NCBI GenBank assembly: GCA_009801085.1
Contig: VNWV01000005.1
Span: forward strand, 930,001 to 994,000
Length of the DNA stretch: 64,000 nt
Origin: Lasiodiplodia sp. COLG20
Taxonomy: Eukaryota; Ascomycota; Dothideomycetes; Botryosphaeriales; Botryosphaeriaceae
Direction of reading: 5' to 3'
The notes beneath the pieces are model-generated. The model was not told the DNA's origin. It worked only from the letters and a program-made list of their open reading frames with translations, and made no database searches. Positions 43,330 through 55,245 of the stretch are shown here, in pieces. Numbering within the stretch: position 1 is the stretch's first letter; every line of letters starts with the position of its first letter. The translations under genes and the position numbers were made by a program.

Positions 43330-45443
43330 ATGCTTCCCTCCGCGCTTTTTAAATCCCGCCTGCTGCCCTCCAGAGCAATGGCGACCAAGTTCTCCATTCC
43401 CTCCCGTTCTCGTGCAATGGCTTCCACCATGGCTGCTGTCCAAGACTACCCCTCCGCCAACGTCAAGCAGGCGCAACACAGCCTGCCCACCCGCCACCTC
43501 ACCACGACGTGCGTATGCTCCCCGCCTCTGTTGTGCCTCCCAGAACTGACCTGTGCCAAAGGAGCGGCGACTACGACACCTCGTACCCGCCGGAGGCCCG
43601 CCGCTACCTCCGTACCTACGGCCTCACTCCCCCGGCCCGTGAGACATACGAGATCCAGGCGCAAAGATGTAAGACGCTCCCCAATTGCTCTTCTGACTCG
43701 TCCGAGAACTCCAAATTAATCGCGCCGCAGGTTTGAGGCTGCTCGCTTCCAAGCACACGCCGATTGACAAGTACCAATACCTGACTCATCTCCGCGCGAC
43801 CAACGCCCACCTCTTCTACCGCCTCCTCTCCGAGAACATCAAGGTTCGTGGCATTGCGCAGTCTGCACGTCCGGAGACTTATACAGTTCGCAGGACCTCA
43901 CTCCCTTGATCTACACGCCCACCGTCGGCGAGGCCTGTCTCAAATGGCACGAAATCTACACCCAGCCCGAGGGCATGTACCTCTCCTACTCGGACCGCGG
44001 CAACCTGCACAATATCATGCAGAATTGGCCCCACAACGTCGAGATTACCGTCCTAACCGACGGCTCGAGGATATTGGGTCTCGGTGACCTCGGTGTGAAC
44101 GGCATGGGCATTCCCGTCGGCAAGCTCGCGCTGTACACCGCGTGCGCCGGCATCAGGCCCGACGCCACCCTGCCGCTCACCCTGGACCTCGGTACCAATA
44201 ACAAGGCCCTGAGGGAAGACCCGCTCTACATGGGCAGCAGGAGGGAGAAGATCTCTCCCGAGGAGGAGCGGGAGTTCCTGGACGAGCTCATGGCTGCTCT
44301 TACCGAGAGGTGGCCTGGGTACGTACAGATCTGAACACGCAGGCTGGTCCGGAAGCTAACAGCGTGCAGCATCGTCATCCAGTTTGAGGATTTCAAGAAC
44401 CCCTTCCCCGCTCTCGAGCGCTATCAGAACACCTACACCATGTTCAACGACGATGTCCAGGGAACCGGCGCCGTTATCGTGGGTGGTTTCATCAACGCCG
44501 TCAAGGCCGCCGGAATCCCCGTCAAGGACCACCGCGCCATCTTCCTCGGCGCCGGCAGCGCCGGTACCGGCGTCGCCAAGCAGATCGTCGAGTTCTTCAT
44601 CAAGGAGGGCCTGACTGAGGACGAGGCGCGCAGGAAGTTCTGGTTCGTCGACTCGAATGTAAGTCAACAGCAAAACAGCCCCGCAGCTGCACGCGGACTG
44701 ACCGATGACAGGGTCTCGTCACCAACGACCGCGGCGACAAGCTGGCGGAGCACAAGGTCTACTTTGCCCGTGACGACAACGACGGCAAGCAGATCCACTC
44801 GCTCTCCCGTCTGATCGAGTACGTCAAGCCGACCATCCTCATGGGTCTGTCGACCATCGGCGGTGCTTTCACCAAGGACATCATCACCCGCATGGCCGAG
44901 CTCAACAAGCACCCCATCATCTTCCCGCTCTCCAACCCCTCTTCCAAGTCCGAGTGCAACTTCGAGGATGCCGTCAAGTACACCGACGGCCGTGTCCTCT
45001 TTGCTAGCGGCAGTCCTTTCCCCAGTGTCGACTTCGGCGGCAAGACGCTCGTTCCCGGCCAGGGCAACAACATGTACGTCTTCCCCGGTATCGGTCTCGG
45101 TGCGATCCTGTCCAAGGCCGTCAACGTCACCCAAGACATGATCTACGAGTCCGCCGTCGCCCTCTCCGAGTCCCTCACTCCCGAGGAGAGGGAACAGGGC
45201 TGGCTCTACCCCGACATCCGCCGCATTCGCGAGGTCAGCGTCGTTGTCACTCGCGGTGTCATCCGTGCTGCACAAGCCAACGGCGTCGACCGCGAGCTTG
45301 CTCTCCGCAACTTGGATGATGCGGCGTTGGAGACGTACATCAAGGAGAGGATGTACGATCCGTTCCACGAGGTCGACAGGGTGGAAGAGGAGATCAAGGC
45401 GCTGGCGCACTTGGCCGAGAGGACGCATGGCAGCCACTTGTAA
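43330..45443 (+). CDS. Malic enzyme, NAD-type, probably mitochondrial
   Basis: Six exons: 43330-43508, 43562-43668, 43731-43843, 43894-44318, 44370-44658 and 44712-45443, giving 614 residues. It catalyses oxidative decarboxylation of malate to pyruvate. Visible signatures in order are PLIYTPTVGEAC (active-site region), GLGDLGVNGMGIPVGKLALY (catalytic Lys), the metal-binding FEDF, FNDDVQGTGAV, a dinucleotide loop FLGAGSAGTGVAKQ and NPSSKSECNFEDA. The ATG at 43330 gives an Arg-rich presequence, MLPSALFKSRLLPSR. Further in-frame ATGs at 43378 and beyond would shorten or remove it, so a cytosolic form is possible. NAD rather than NADP preference is by resemblance to the fungal NAD-ME group, not proven. 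Confidence 0.93.
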
Positions 45444-47451
45444 ACTGGGATTTGTACGGGATGGGCAAAAGGTTTTACAGTTGGGAGCGTGCTTAGACGG
45501 TTCAGGATACCCGGTGGTTAGAGAAAATTAATTTGAGCGTACATGTTTTGGGTTTTGATCACACTATTGGAAATCGAACCGCGCGCAAACGGAAAGCAGC
45601 CAGGTCTATCGGACCGCTAGATAGCCTGAATACAGTCACTATTGAAGTCACTCGAAACACGTTTGGTTGTACCACTCAAGCTTAGGAAGCATCGTCGTGT
45701 GAGCGAGTTCTTTGCATGTTGATCATGTATTTGGACACTTTCAAACACGTCTCGGACGAAAGCGGAAGCTAGTTAGATTTACAACTGTTGAAAATTATTA
45801 ACATGACACGAGGCGCTTAAGCTTCGCCAACAAGCCTTAGGTCGGGCATCTAAACATTGTGCCAAAGTAACGTTCTACTGCAGTTCATGACGACGCGTTC
45901 CCCACCACCATCTCAACAACCGTGGGCGCAAGTCGACTGGTCAGTCGGGGCAATATAGATAAGCACGAAGTGCCAGAAAAGGTAGGACTATCGCGAAGCT
46001 AAAAAGCGGGGAAACCCCGCGTCTCAACGACCCAGAGGCTCGGCGAGGACGACGCAGCTTGATGCCCTCTCCACGCACGAGAATGACGGGTGCAGGCCGG
46101 GACGTAAGGGACAAAGATCTGACGGCGTCGAAAACATTAAAAAAAGGAACAGAGAGAAAGCTTAATCGCAACGCTCGGGTTCCTAAACCTCCCGGCAAGG
46201 CAACCGACAGTATTGAACCACCCGACGCCCCGAGCGGAGAAAGGAATACGCCATCGTCTTGATCGAGCCAGTCAGTGTTGCCTCGCCCTTGCCTTTGGCT
46301 TTGCTTTTCTCCTGCCTGCTTTGTTCATCGTGTCTTTGTTTTACCTCAGCAGTTCTTTGCAAGGAACACATGTACGTATTGTTAATTCGACGTTTGCGTT
46401 GCTTCAATAATTATGAGCGAAAAACACATGCTACATCAGTGACGTATTCTCTGCGCTTCGCATTTGAGCCGAGACATTGACAACAAGACAGGGGCTCACA
46501 GTCGTGCGGTCAGCCGTCGACTTCCGCATAGGTGCGTGACCTCACTGTCTGATAAATCCCCAAGGCCTCGATCGCACGGGATGCAGCGGCCGGACCAATG
46601 GTCAGCGAGGCATAGAAAGACAAGCCTCAGGCCGGACGTGCGGGCGGGGAGGGGCGTCGGATCATCCGCCGCACTTGCCTAATGTGCACCTTAGCTTGAC
46701 CCCAGACTCTTCGGCCCTGCCCATCAATCCCCGCAAAAAGAAAGGGATTTACCTGCAGCGTTACGACAGCTCTCTGGTGTTTTTCGAGCTCTGCGCTGTT
46801 CCGCCCACTGGCCAGCCCGCACTCATCTGTCATCAGCGACGCTACTACTGACGCACGAAGCTAAAGGCGCTCGGCATCCTTCCTGAGCGCCAGCGACAAT
46901 CCCACCAGATCCGAGCGATCACCCCGCACTTTCTCCGCAACCCGCTACATTCGTGCCTCCGCAGCACGCCCCGGTCGCCTGCCGTCGCAGCTGCTGCTTT
47001 AGCCACCTGTCATGCTTGCTCTCTGACTTCATAAGAGTTTGACTCTGCTTGCGTCGTTTCCCCTCAGCACCTCCGACCAACTTCCCACCCCATTTCTTTT
47101 CTTTCCTTGACCACCCCGCCGTGCCGCGTCTCGTGAAAGTCCGTCTACCCAAGATTTCCTCTAGTGATCCTGCGTCTTTGATTTAGATCATTGCCCAGAT
47201 ACCCGTCCTTTTCGTTGTTCTTCATTTGTGCCATCACAGCAAAGAACGAGCTCTAGACGATACAACTCCTTAGAGCATCCCTCCGACCGGGTTCCCGTTT
47301 TGACCGAATCGAAGGATAATTAGGATTACTGCGCGGAGCAACAACAGCGTTACGCGCGCTCGCGCTCGACGGTTTCCCGAACCCCGCTTTTCGGCCTGCA
47401 TCTTCTCCACCAACAGTTCGCTAAGGACGAGTGACCAAAGGGCGCAAAACT
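45444..47451. other. Intergenic region, malic enzyme to 2EXR gene
   Basis: About 2 kb. The first half is AT-richer with only short frames. From about 46,880 onward it is pyrimidine-rich on the plus strand and probably forms the promoter and leader of the 2EXR gene. No supported gene, tRNA or repeat. Confidence 0.5.
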
Positions 47452-48396
47452 ATGAACGGCGACGCAATGGGCGAGTCGCGTCTGTCACTGCTGGGCCTAC
47501 CTGCCGAGATTCGCAATCTCATCTGGGAATACACCTTCCCTCCGCCGAATTCGCGATACACGACGCTCTCGTCCGCCCGGAGCAGCAGGGCTCAATCGAG
47601 GAAGAGCAGAAACCCATCGCCATCATCCTCGACGTCATCGGCCTCTTGTGCGACCTCGAGCTCAGACACGGGCTCAATCGCGATCCCCGCAGACGACGAA
47701 CACGGCTCCGTCAGCGTCGTCGGCAGCGGCAAGCAGGACGCAGCGCGCGCCACGGCGTTGGGCACGTACCCGAGCCTAGCTCTGCTGTTGACCTGCCGCC
47801 AGATCCGCGCGGAGACGTTGCTGCTGGCGTTTTCACGCACGCCGTTCCGCACGAAGCTGTGCCGGCCGGCGGCGCTGACGACACGACTGGCGGTGCTGTC
47901 ACCGGCGCAGGTGCGGGCCATCCGCTCGCTCACCTTCACGGCCAGCGCGGCGTGGTCGCAGCACCCCAAGCAGTGGGAGGGCGACCTACGGCCGGTGCTG
48001 TTCCCCGTGTACGTCCAGTGCCGCAAGCTGCTGTACGAGTCCGTGCGGCTACTGCCCGGCGTGCGCTTCGTGGACTTTGTGCTCGGCGAGGAGCGAGCCG
48101 GCCAGTTTGGCAAAGGTGGACCGGGTGGGACAATCGGAAGAGGTAGGACGGTGGGTGGGGCCAAGTTCTTCTTCGACACGGTAGTGGGGATTGGTTTGCG
48201 AGAGAGGAACGATAGGGGTGAGACACACGCATGGGGTGACCGGTGGCAGGTGATACCGGGATCGGAAGGAGAGGACAGGTGCATTTGGTTGGTGGAAGAC
48301 AGTCAGGGCTGCGGCGAGGAAAGGAGGCTGACCGAAAGGGACGAGGGCAAGAGGTGGGTTAGGGTTGAGATCGTGAGACTGCCGCTTGGTGGTTGA
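47452..48396 (+). CDS. 2EXR / F-box-like domain protein
   Basis: A 314-residue single-exon protein. It opens with RLSLLGLPAEIRNLIWEYTFP, the F-box-like / 2EXR signature common in filamentous ascomycetes, where Leu-Pro-x-Glu-[IL]-Arg-x-x-[IL]-[WY] is the key pattern. A Ser-rich insert follows (about residues 45-90), then the second conserved block SLALLLTCRQIRAETLLLAF, which pairs with the first in this family. The C-terminal part contains Gly/Arg-rich stretches and ends in RVEIVRLPLGG. The family is large and mostly uncharacterised. A ubiquitin-ligase adaptor role is only an analogy with F-box proteins. An ATG six codons downstream (MGESRL) is an alternative start. Confidence 0.8.
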   Translation: MNGDAMGESRLSLLGLPAEIRNLIWEYTFPPPNSRYTTLSSARSSRAQSRKSRNPSPSSSTSSASCATSSSDTGSIAIPADDEHGSVSVVGSGKQDAARATALGTYPSLALLLTCRQIRAETLLLAFSRTPFRTKLCRPAALTTRLAVLSPAQVRAIRSLTFTASAAWSQHPKQWEGDLRPVLFPVYVQCRKLLYESVRLLPGVRFVDFVLGEERAGQFGKGGPGGTIGRGRTVGGAKFFFDTVVGIGLRERNDRGETHAWGDRWQVIPGSEGEDRCIWLVEDSQGCGEERRLTERDEGKRWVRVEIVRLPLGG

Positions 48397-49874
48397 CGCC
48401 CGGGCCCGTCATCGCTCCTGCAGGGTCTCGCCGCCGTGGCGTGTACCGCAGGGCTCGGAAATTGGAGATGAGTGTAGCTACTCCGGCAACGGCGTCTCCT
48501 ATCCCGAATGAGTCTCTCGTGCGGCTGTGCGTGGCGAGACTGAGATGGGAAGCCGGTTTGCTGGACCGACGCCGCGAAGCTGGTTCGTCGGCACCAGGTA
48601 CACGTACACGGTGTTATCGGGGCGAAGCGGACATTACTCTTTTTTGTTTCCTCACGAATGCGATGGATCTCCTGTTCCTCTGGGAAATTCTGGGTCCTGG
48701 GATGCTTTTGCGCAATCGGCAGGATGATCCTCTTTTCCCTCGCACGCCCGGCCAGGGTCTTTGGATGCCCGTCGGATTCCGTTTCATTTTCGTGAGGAGG
48801 ATTCGTTCACTTTTTTTTTTCTTGCGTGGTGTTTCAGCCGTGGGTGGCTTGACGTGAGGGTCGCTCGAGTCTCAGGAGAGTTGTCGGCGGCAATCTGCAA
48901 TGACGCAAGGAGGCGGCTGCAGGCCGTGCGGCACGATCGATCTTTTCTTCTAGACGAGTTCTTCGAGAAAGGCGACGCTGGCCGCGGATAAAAGCCCACG
49001 CCGTCGGTACGAACAATTAAAGCTTTCTGCGAGCTGTCAGCACGTGTGGTTAGTGATAGTAACGGACGGTCTAAGTATGCTATGCCACGCCACGCGCGTT
49101 CGCTGCGGCATATGTCGGTGTGCTGGAGTGAATGGACGGCACACGCAGCGTGTCCTCCAAGCAGCCATGACGGCAACCGTGATGGTGTTGTGTGGTCGAG
49201 GGCAACGCCTTGGCAAGAGCAGCACATGATGGTGGTAGACATCTGGCACCCTGCCTGTGGCTTGACTCACTGCACAATCCCTGCCTCCGGCAACCTTAAG
49301 CAGAGGCGCTGCACACGCGCCCTGCGCTCGGGTCGGCTGCAGTCCGCTTCGAGCAGCCACGGCACGACGGAAAGGGGAGGACGGCGCATTCTGACCCTTC
49401 CAGCGCAGCATGGGCACGGCGGGAGGATGGCCAGGCTTCCCCGCAAAACCGGATCGCGCGCGCACCAAACGGGCGATGAGGTAACTCGGCGTCCCTGGCT
49501 AGCCCGGGCTGTGCAAGTGTGCTCGCCGCCCGATGACGGGCACGTGTGACATGGCACCCGCGCGGCGGCCCACGGCACCTCGAGAGCACCGGTCGGTGGG
49601 AGCCTGGGCGGGTGCGCGAACAGCAGCTGCGTCTGGGGCGCCGCCAGAGTGTGGAGGATCCGCCGGCTGATCAAAAAGATCGGGCGCGTCTGGCGTGGCG
49701 CGCCGAGCGACTAGTCGTGGCCGCCAGGGTCGCGTTCCAAGTCCGGTTCGGGCGGCAGCGACTTGTGTCGCCCAGACCCCTGCTGCTTGGACCTGGATCG
49801 TCCGGACGCTCAGATGACGGGGCTGGATTGAGAGCGCTGCTGCTACTGCTGCTGTGCCCTCATGGACTCCCGCG
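48397..49874. other. Intergenic region, 2EXR to SLC35-like gene
   Basis: About 1.5 kb. Open frames near 49,046-49,550 (plus) and 49,499-50,221 (minus) are compositional and lack domains; the minus-strand one is largely a shadow of the next gene. An out-of-frame ATG at 49862 lies 13 bases before the inferred transporter start. Confidence 0.45.
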
Positions 49875-51851
49875 ATGCCCAACTCCAAACACACGGGCTC
49901 CCCCATCCCCCAGACATCGCTCTCTCCGCCCCCGTCGGCCACCGCATCCGCCATTCCGCTGGCCACCTTCGCTTCACCGCAAGATCCGCCGCCCCTGGCC
50001 CATAGCCCCCAGCAGCTCCTCCACCACGACCGCCCGCTACCCTCTCCGCACCGCTCCGGCGCCTTCACCATGGAGGGTTCGTCGTCGAACCACTCCCGCC
50101 GCCGGAGCACCTCGCTCATCGGCACCCAGGCCCTGGGAATCGGCCGCTCCAACTCGCTGCGCTCCCAGCGCGGCCACCGGCGAGCCGTGTCCGAGCACAT
50201 CCCTGAGGACGCCGAGGACAAGCGCGAGCTCGATCCCGACCGCGACTCCAGCAGCCCCTCTGGCTACGAGGACACCGACGACGACGATATCACCGACGAG
50301 GAGGCCGCCCTCACCGGCAAGGACCGCCGGAGGCGCAGGAAGCGCAAGCGCCGCAACACCCAACTTGACAACCGTGTGGCCTCCGACGTCACCATTTCCG
50401 ACGAGGAGGAGAAGGTCGCGACCGCTGCCCTGGTTAAATCGTCGCTCATCAACGTCTGCCTGATCGGCCTATGGTACGGCGTCCAACCTGCCTCGTAATT
50501 TTTTTCCCTGGAGCTTTACTGACTACTCTCGTGCAGGTACCTCTTTTCCATATCTATTTCAATCGTGAGCCCCCATTTCCTGGCTTTCCTTCAAAACCGC
50601 CGAGCTCTGACAACCGTGTCCAGTACAACAAGTGGATGTTCGCAAAAAGCGATGACAAGAATCAAAATCTCAACTTCCCCTTTCCGCTCTTTACAACGTG
50701 TCTGCATATGATCGTGCAGTTCACGCTCGCATCTCTCGTTCTCTACTTTCTCCCACAATTCCGTCCGCGGCACGACTCTCTAAGCGCACACGATGGACCT
50801 GCGGGCCGTTCGCCGCCGCAACGGCAAGATAACGTGGATCCGAATAAGCCGCTTATGACCAAATGGTTCTATCTGAGCAGGATCGGGCCGTGCGGCGCTG
50901 CCACGGGTTTGGACATTGGTTTGGGCAACATGAGTCTCAAGTTCATCTCACTCACATTTTTCAGTAAGCTTCCTTCCGGTCCTGTGATTTTGAGCTCGTG
51001 CTAATGAACTTTTAGCAATGTGCAAGTCGTCGGTGCTTGGCTTCGTGCTCATTTTTGCTTTCCTCTTTCGGCTGGAGAAGCCCTCGTGGAAGCTAGGAGC
51101 CATCATTCTCACAATGACAATCGGAGTGGTCATGATGGTCGCCGGAGAGACTGCTTTCAACGCTCTCGGCTTCATCCTAATCATGTCGTCCGCCCTTTCG
51201 TCCGGATTCCGGTGGTCGCTGACTCAGATTCTACTCCTTCGGAACCCCGCGACGTCCAATCCTTTCTCCTCGATCTTCTTCCTTGCCCCTGTCATGTTCA
51301 TCAGCCTTCTCGTAATCGCAATCCCCGTCGAAGGATTCCTCGAGCTGTTGGACGGGTTCAACACACTCCGGGAAATCAAGGGCACGATTATGAGCTGCCT
51401 GATCTTAATCTTCCCCGGAACGCTCGCTTTCCTCATGACGGCTTCTGAGTTCGCTCTGCTGAAGCGCACCAGTGTCGTCACTCTCAGCGTTTGTGGTATT
51501 TTCAAGGAAATCGTCACTATCACTGCGGCGTCCATCGTCTTTGACGACAGGCTCACCACCATCAACTTGTCGGGTCTCATCGTCACGATCGGCAGTATCG
51601 CGGCGTATAACTGGATGAAGTTCAAGCGGATGCGGGAGGAGGCAAGGATGGAAGCGCACCTGCAAAAGGAGGACTACCAGCCCGTGTTGAATTCGGAGCC
51701 TACGGAAGATGAACGGGCGGGACGCCCCAGCACTAGCAACCTGATCCGGAATAGCCTGAGCATCCAGCCCGTCTCAGACCGGGATCGACTCCTGGTCAAC
51801 GACATGCCGCCACGGCAAAGCCCTGTCAAGCGACCAGAAGATTTGGATTAA
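49875..51851 (+). CDS. SLC35/TPT-family transporter (Ymd8-like)
   Basis: A 600-residue protein from four exons: 49875-50473, 50537-50564, 50624-50963 and 51016-51851. Exon 2 is only 28 nt but is required to keep phase and to complete the helix WYLFSISISIYNKWMF, a classic TPT/SLC35 first-helix signature. The N-terminus is a long Ser/Pro- then Asp/Arg-rich cytosolic tail. About ten hydrophobic segments follow, including SALSSGFRWSLTQILL and TLSVCGIFKEIVTI, conserved in the SLC35C2/Ymd8 group. Such proteins reside in Golgi or ER membranes and carry nucleotide sugars or phosphorylated compounds; the substrate is unknown. An alternative start at 50070 (CACCATGG, stronger context) would remove 65 residues. 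Confidence 0.88.
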
Positions 51852-53083
51852 AGCAGCAAAGAAGTAATCACGGCGCACTTTGACGATCAACTGGGTTCCT
51901 TTGGAGATTCGATACGGATGGCTAAATTCTTTCGCTTGCACGAATGTCTTTTTACACCTTTCGTTTTACGAGACAAGTACGACCACCCCTCATCGACATT
52001 ATCATCACCACTCTCAGAGGAAGCGAATCATTCCTCTTTTACTGTGTATTTGGATTCGGTCACCGGTTTTTTTTTTTTCTGTTTTTTTTTTCGTGGGTTT
52101 CGTACGAGCATTTACGGCGGCACAATCAATTCACCCATAGTGTGAATAGACACTGGAAGGAACGGCAAGGCTCCTATCCATTGCAAGAGTTTCATCTCTT
52201 TTGTTCACACGGAGAGATTGGGTTTGGAGGACAGTAAAGAATGGAGAGGAAACGAAATAAATACCATGATGGGAGGAGAGCGCGTCGGGAAAAGAGAAAA
52301 GAAATGAAAATCAAGCAACTCTGCCCATGCCATTGACGTCCTTTGTATGAGTTTTGGCTTTTAGTTTACTTGTTCCAGCTTATCGCAATTCGTGGCTGCG
52401 AGGTTGATTCATGCATCTGCATGAAAGACCCATTACTGACTTTCTCAACATACTTGTCATTGATGATGAGATGAGCGTCTGGTACTGATTGTTGAGGGGG
52501 TTGATGCATTCTTGCGGTCTACAATTGACATCCTTTTCCTTGCTTGAAGCTGCTCACTTTTGACGTTTCGCGTTCTGTAACGCAGGAAGGAGTGGTGCAT
52601 TGTGGAAATCGAACCATGAGCCCGTATTCTGATACCCTCGCTGAATAAAATGAAGGCATTTGCGTACAGATGCGTTTAGGCCGTTGGCTGGCTTGAATTT
52701 GTAATTGGTTCGTGTCATGGTAGTCGAATCGACTATTCAAATGTAAGCGTAGATGAGCTATTATATATCTTCGCCCAGACGATGGTTTTACTGGCCCGAA
52801 ATGCTGCTCCTCGTAAGGAAATTGCTGTAACGTAGCTCTAACCCAGCTCTTAGAAAAATAACATACGTAGGTAGTTGAGGCTATCGTCCGGACGTATATG
52901 TAGAATTTTCAATCCGACATTCTCGTCCGGACGATAGCTTCAACTACCCACGAAATAAAAACAAACCCACGCTATCCATCGGCAGCAATAGGGGCTATAA
53001 TAAAGTATAGTTTGTTTTTGGGTAGCTCATATAATGCTTGTGGCCTTTAGGATTTCTGTCACTGATGATATCAAAGGGCCAGC
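51852..53083. other. Intergenic region with palindromic repeat copy
   Basis: About 1.2 kb between the SLC35-like gene and the convergent RED-like gene. T-rich tracts near 52,070-52,090 probably lie in the 3' untranslated region. A palindromic element occupies 52870-52949 (separate entry). No coding sequence is supported. Confidence 0.5.
52870..52949. repeat. Short palindromic repeat (MITE-like), copy A
   Basis: About 80 bp with 25-bp terminal inverted repeats, one mismatch between arms (left ...TTGAGGCTATCGTCCG, right complement ...TTGAAGCTATCGTCCG). Each arm ends in the self-complementary core CGTCCGGACG. The AT-rich middle resembles that of copy B. It lies 135 bases beyond the stop codon of the RED-like gene. 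Confidence 0.88.
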
Positions 53084-54759
53084 TCACTTTCCGCCCTTCC
53101 TTTGTTCCATCACCCTTAAGACATCCGCAGCACTATCCTTGTCCCCTTTCCTCTTCTTTGGGCCCCGCTTCCTCTGCTTTCCACCCCTTTCCCTCCCGCC
53201 TTCTTCATCGTCATCACCAGCAGCAGCACCCTTCCACTCGCTGAGCTTGATTTTGGTATCCTCGTCCATATCCTCCGCATCGTCGAAGCGGCTGGATCCG
53301 AAGCCCATGTCCATATCCTCCATGTCGCGGTCTTGTAAAGATAGCATTTGAGCGCGCTTCTTGAGCCGCGCTTCTTCTTCCGGACCCCTTTTCGAGGTGC
53401 CGTCGTTGTCGTCATCGCCCCTGAGCCTTTCGGGATTGATGTCACGAGCTTTGCGGATGGCGGCAAGGATGGTGGGGTCTGTGAGTGGATTCGATGGCGG
53501 CTGAGCGGTGGTGGATGTGTCTTTAGAAGGTATATCTTTGAAGTAGTTCGTTTTGGGAATCACCGTGGGCTCTGAAGGTTTCGGTGGAGGGGGCAAAGTC
53601 TTTTCAGACGTCGAAGATGGCGATTTGGCTTTTTCCTTTTCAGACGTCGAATCATCCTCATCCGACGAGTCGCTGTCACCGATGCCCGCCAGGGGGTCGT
53701 AATCATCACCAACACCCTCGAAGATGTCGCTGTCGTCATCTTCTTCCTCGACCGGCGCCTTTGCGTATTCCGGGACCTCCATGCCCAATGGTTTCGCGTC
53801 CTTGTCCGGCATGAGCAACCCCGAAGGCGCGCTCTCCTCGGACCCAGTATCCGCCTTGACTTTCCGGACCTTTCTCTTAACATTGCCATCCTCATCCAGG
53901 GTCAGCAGCACCTCCCTCCCCTTCTCGTCGCGTTCTATTCTCGGAAATGTCTCGGTGTGGCCTATTTTCCGGAATTTCGAGCCTAGGTGGGGTTGTGCGG
54001 CAGCCTTTGCGTCGGCGGCAGCCTTCCGTTGCGCCTTCAGCTCGGCCAGGATCTCGTTTCTCGTTCGCTTCGTTCCCGCCAGAGCAGTCTGGCCCTTCTT
54101 TTCCTTCTTCTCCCTCATCACCGGAGCCACCTCCTTCTCCTCGAGCCGCTCGAACTCATCGTCCACATCGGGCTCGGGTTCCTTCTCCACGGACTTGGTC
54201 CCTCCAACGCCCAGCACGTCCTCACCTCTCCGCACGCGCTCGAGCAGTTTCCGATCCAGGCCTTTGACTAGGTGAGTGGCGGTGACGTCGCCGGCGGTGA
54301 TCTCGTCGCGGAGCTTCTCGAAAGTGATCTGGTCGATTTGGCCGAGCTTGAAGCTCTCCTCGAGTGCCTTGATGCGGCGGGCGCGGTCGTCGCCGGCACC
54401 AGCATCGTCGTCGTCGTTGTCGTCGTCGACACGCGCCTTGGCGCGGTCCGTGTAGCCGGCGGCGAGCCTTGAGCCCTTGGGCGCGGCGGATGACTTGAAC
54501 TTCTTGACCGGTCGCTGCTCACCGGCGCGCTGCTCGGCGAGCTGCCGCTGAAAGTCGAGGCCTGGGCCACCGCCCTTCACCGTGCGACTTGGCGGGTCGT
54601 TAGCAGGGCTAGCAGGAGCGGGTAGGAAGCTTACGGGGTCATGGGGATGCTGGAGCGCTGGCGCGAGCCCAGCGAAGCGGCAGGCGTGGCGCCAGCGCGC
54701 GGGGTGGCATTCTGCGACGAGGAACTCCGTAGCAAGTTCTTGAAGTCTTGGTTGTTCAT
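53084..54759 (-). CDS. RED/IK-like splicing-associated protein
   Basis: A 542-residue protein from two exons (54759-54635 and 54587-53084) with a 47-nt intron. The start, MNNQDFKNLLRSSSS, was chosen from the short first exon rather than from the longer in-frame extension, which runs through the intron. After the junction the conserved RED N-terminal block follows: GGPGLDFQRQLAEQR, then AAGYTDRAKAR, then helices around GQIDQITFEKLRDEI and HLVKGLDRKLLERV. The middle is acidic. EVPEYAKAPVEEEDDD and SKFRKIG are further hallmarks. The C-terminus is highly basic (KQRKRGPKKRKGDK). Human RED/IK associates with the activated spliceosome and SMU1; the fungal role in pre-mRNA splicing is inferred. The gene is bracketed by two palindromic repeats. 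Confidence 0.86.
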
Positions 54760-55245
54760 GGTTGCGGCGGAAAGTTGGGTGGGAGCCAAGCGAGAGGGCA
54801 GTCGACGATGTCACTTCGCCCGCAGCCGACGTCGCACAGGCACCCACTAGCGTTAATTTGTTTCGCTCACGTTATGGGTAGGTGAAGCTATCGTCCGGAC
54901 GTGTATGTAAATTTTTTAATTCGACACTCTCGTCCGGACGAAAGCTTCACCTACCCATGTATTGTTTTATTTTTGTTTTTTGAAACAAAAAAGACGAGGC
55001 AAAGTTACGCTCGCTATTCTTCGGCCTTCGGCTGTAGTACACATTTCCGTAAACAGGTCGGTGCTCGCTCTTCCCCGCAAATTGGCAGCAGATCGCTCGC
55101 CCGCGCCGGTCAGCCATTCCGCCGCCGTGGCTGACCCCGGCTTGTACCCAGGAATCCTTCCTGCGCGGCTTAAAAGGGCGACATGACCGCGCCGCAGTGC
55201 ACCTCCCCCTCTTCCCCCTCGTCCCCCCTTCTCCGGAGAATTGCC
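54760..55245. promoter_or_regulatory. Divergent promoter region, RED-like / GH43
   Basis: About 490 bases between two divergent starts, containing palindromic repeat copy B at 54874-54958. An in-frame ATG for GH43 at 55183 lies here; it would prepend 21 residues and bury the signal peptide, so it was not used. Confidence 0.5.
54874..54958. repeat. Short palindromic repeat (MITE-like), copy B
   Basis: About 85 bp with terminal arms ATGGGTAGGTGAAGCTATCG / complement, one mismatch, both ending in the self-complementary CGTCCGGACG. The AT-rich spacer (TGTATGTAAATTTTTTAATT) is related to that of copy A. It sits about 115 bases upstream of the RED-like start and about 290 bases upstream of GH43. 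Confidence 0.9.

Noticed and set aside
52600..52625. Minus-strand GGTTCGATTTCC resembling a tRNA T-loop
   Set aside because: No pairing stem around the loop and no cloverleaf; the similar string near 45570 fails for the same reason.
54760..54847. Longer N-terminus for the RED-like protein in the unspliced frame
   Set aside because: That frame reads through a good 47-nt intron and lacks the conserved MNNQDFKNLL start, which is present in the spliced frame.
55183..55245. Upstream ATG for the GH43 protein
   Set aside because: It would place 21 polar residues before the hydrophobic signal peptide of a secreted enzyme; the ATG at 55246 gives a normal signal sequence.
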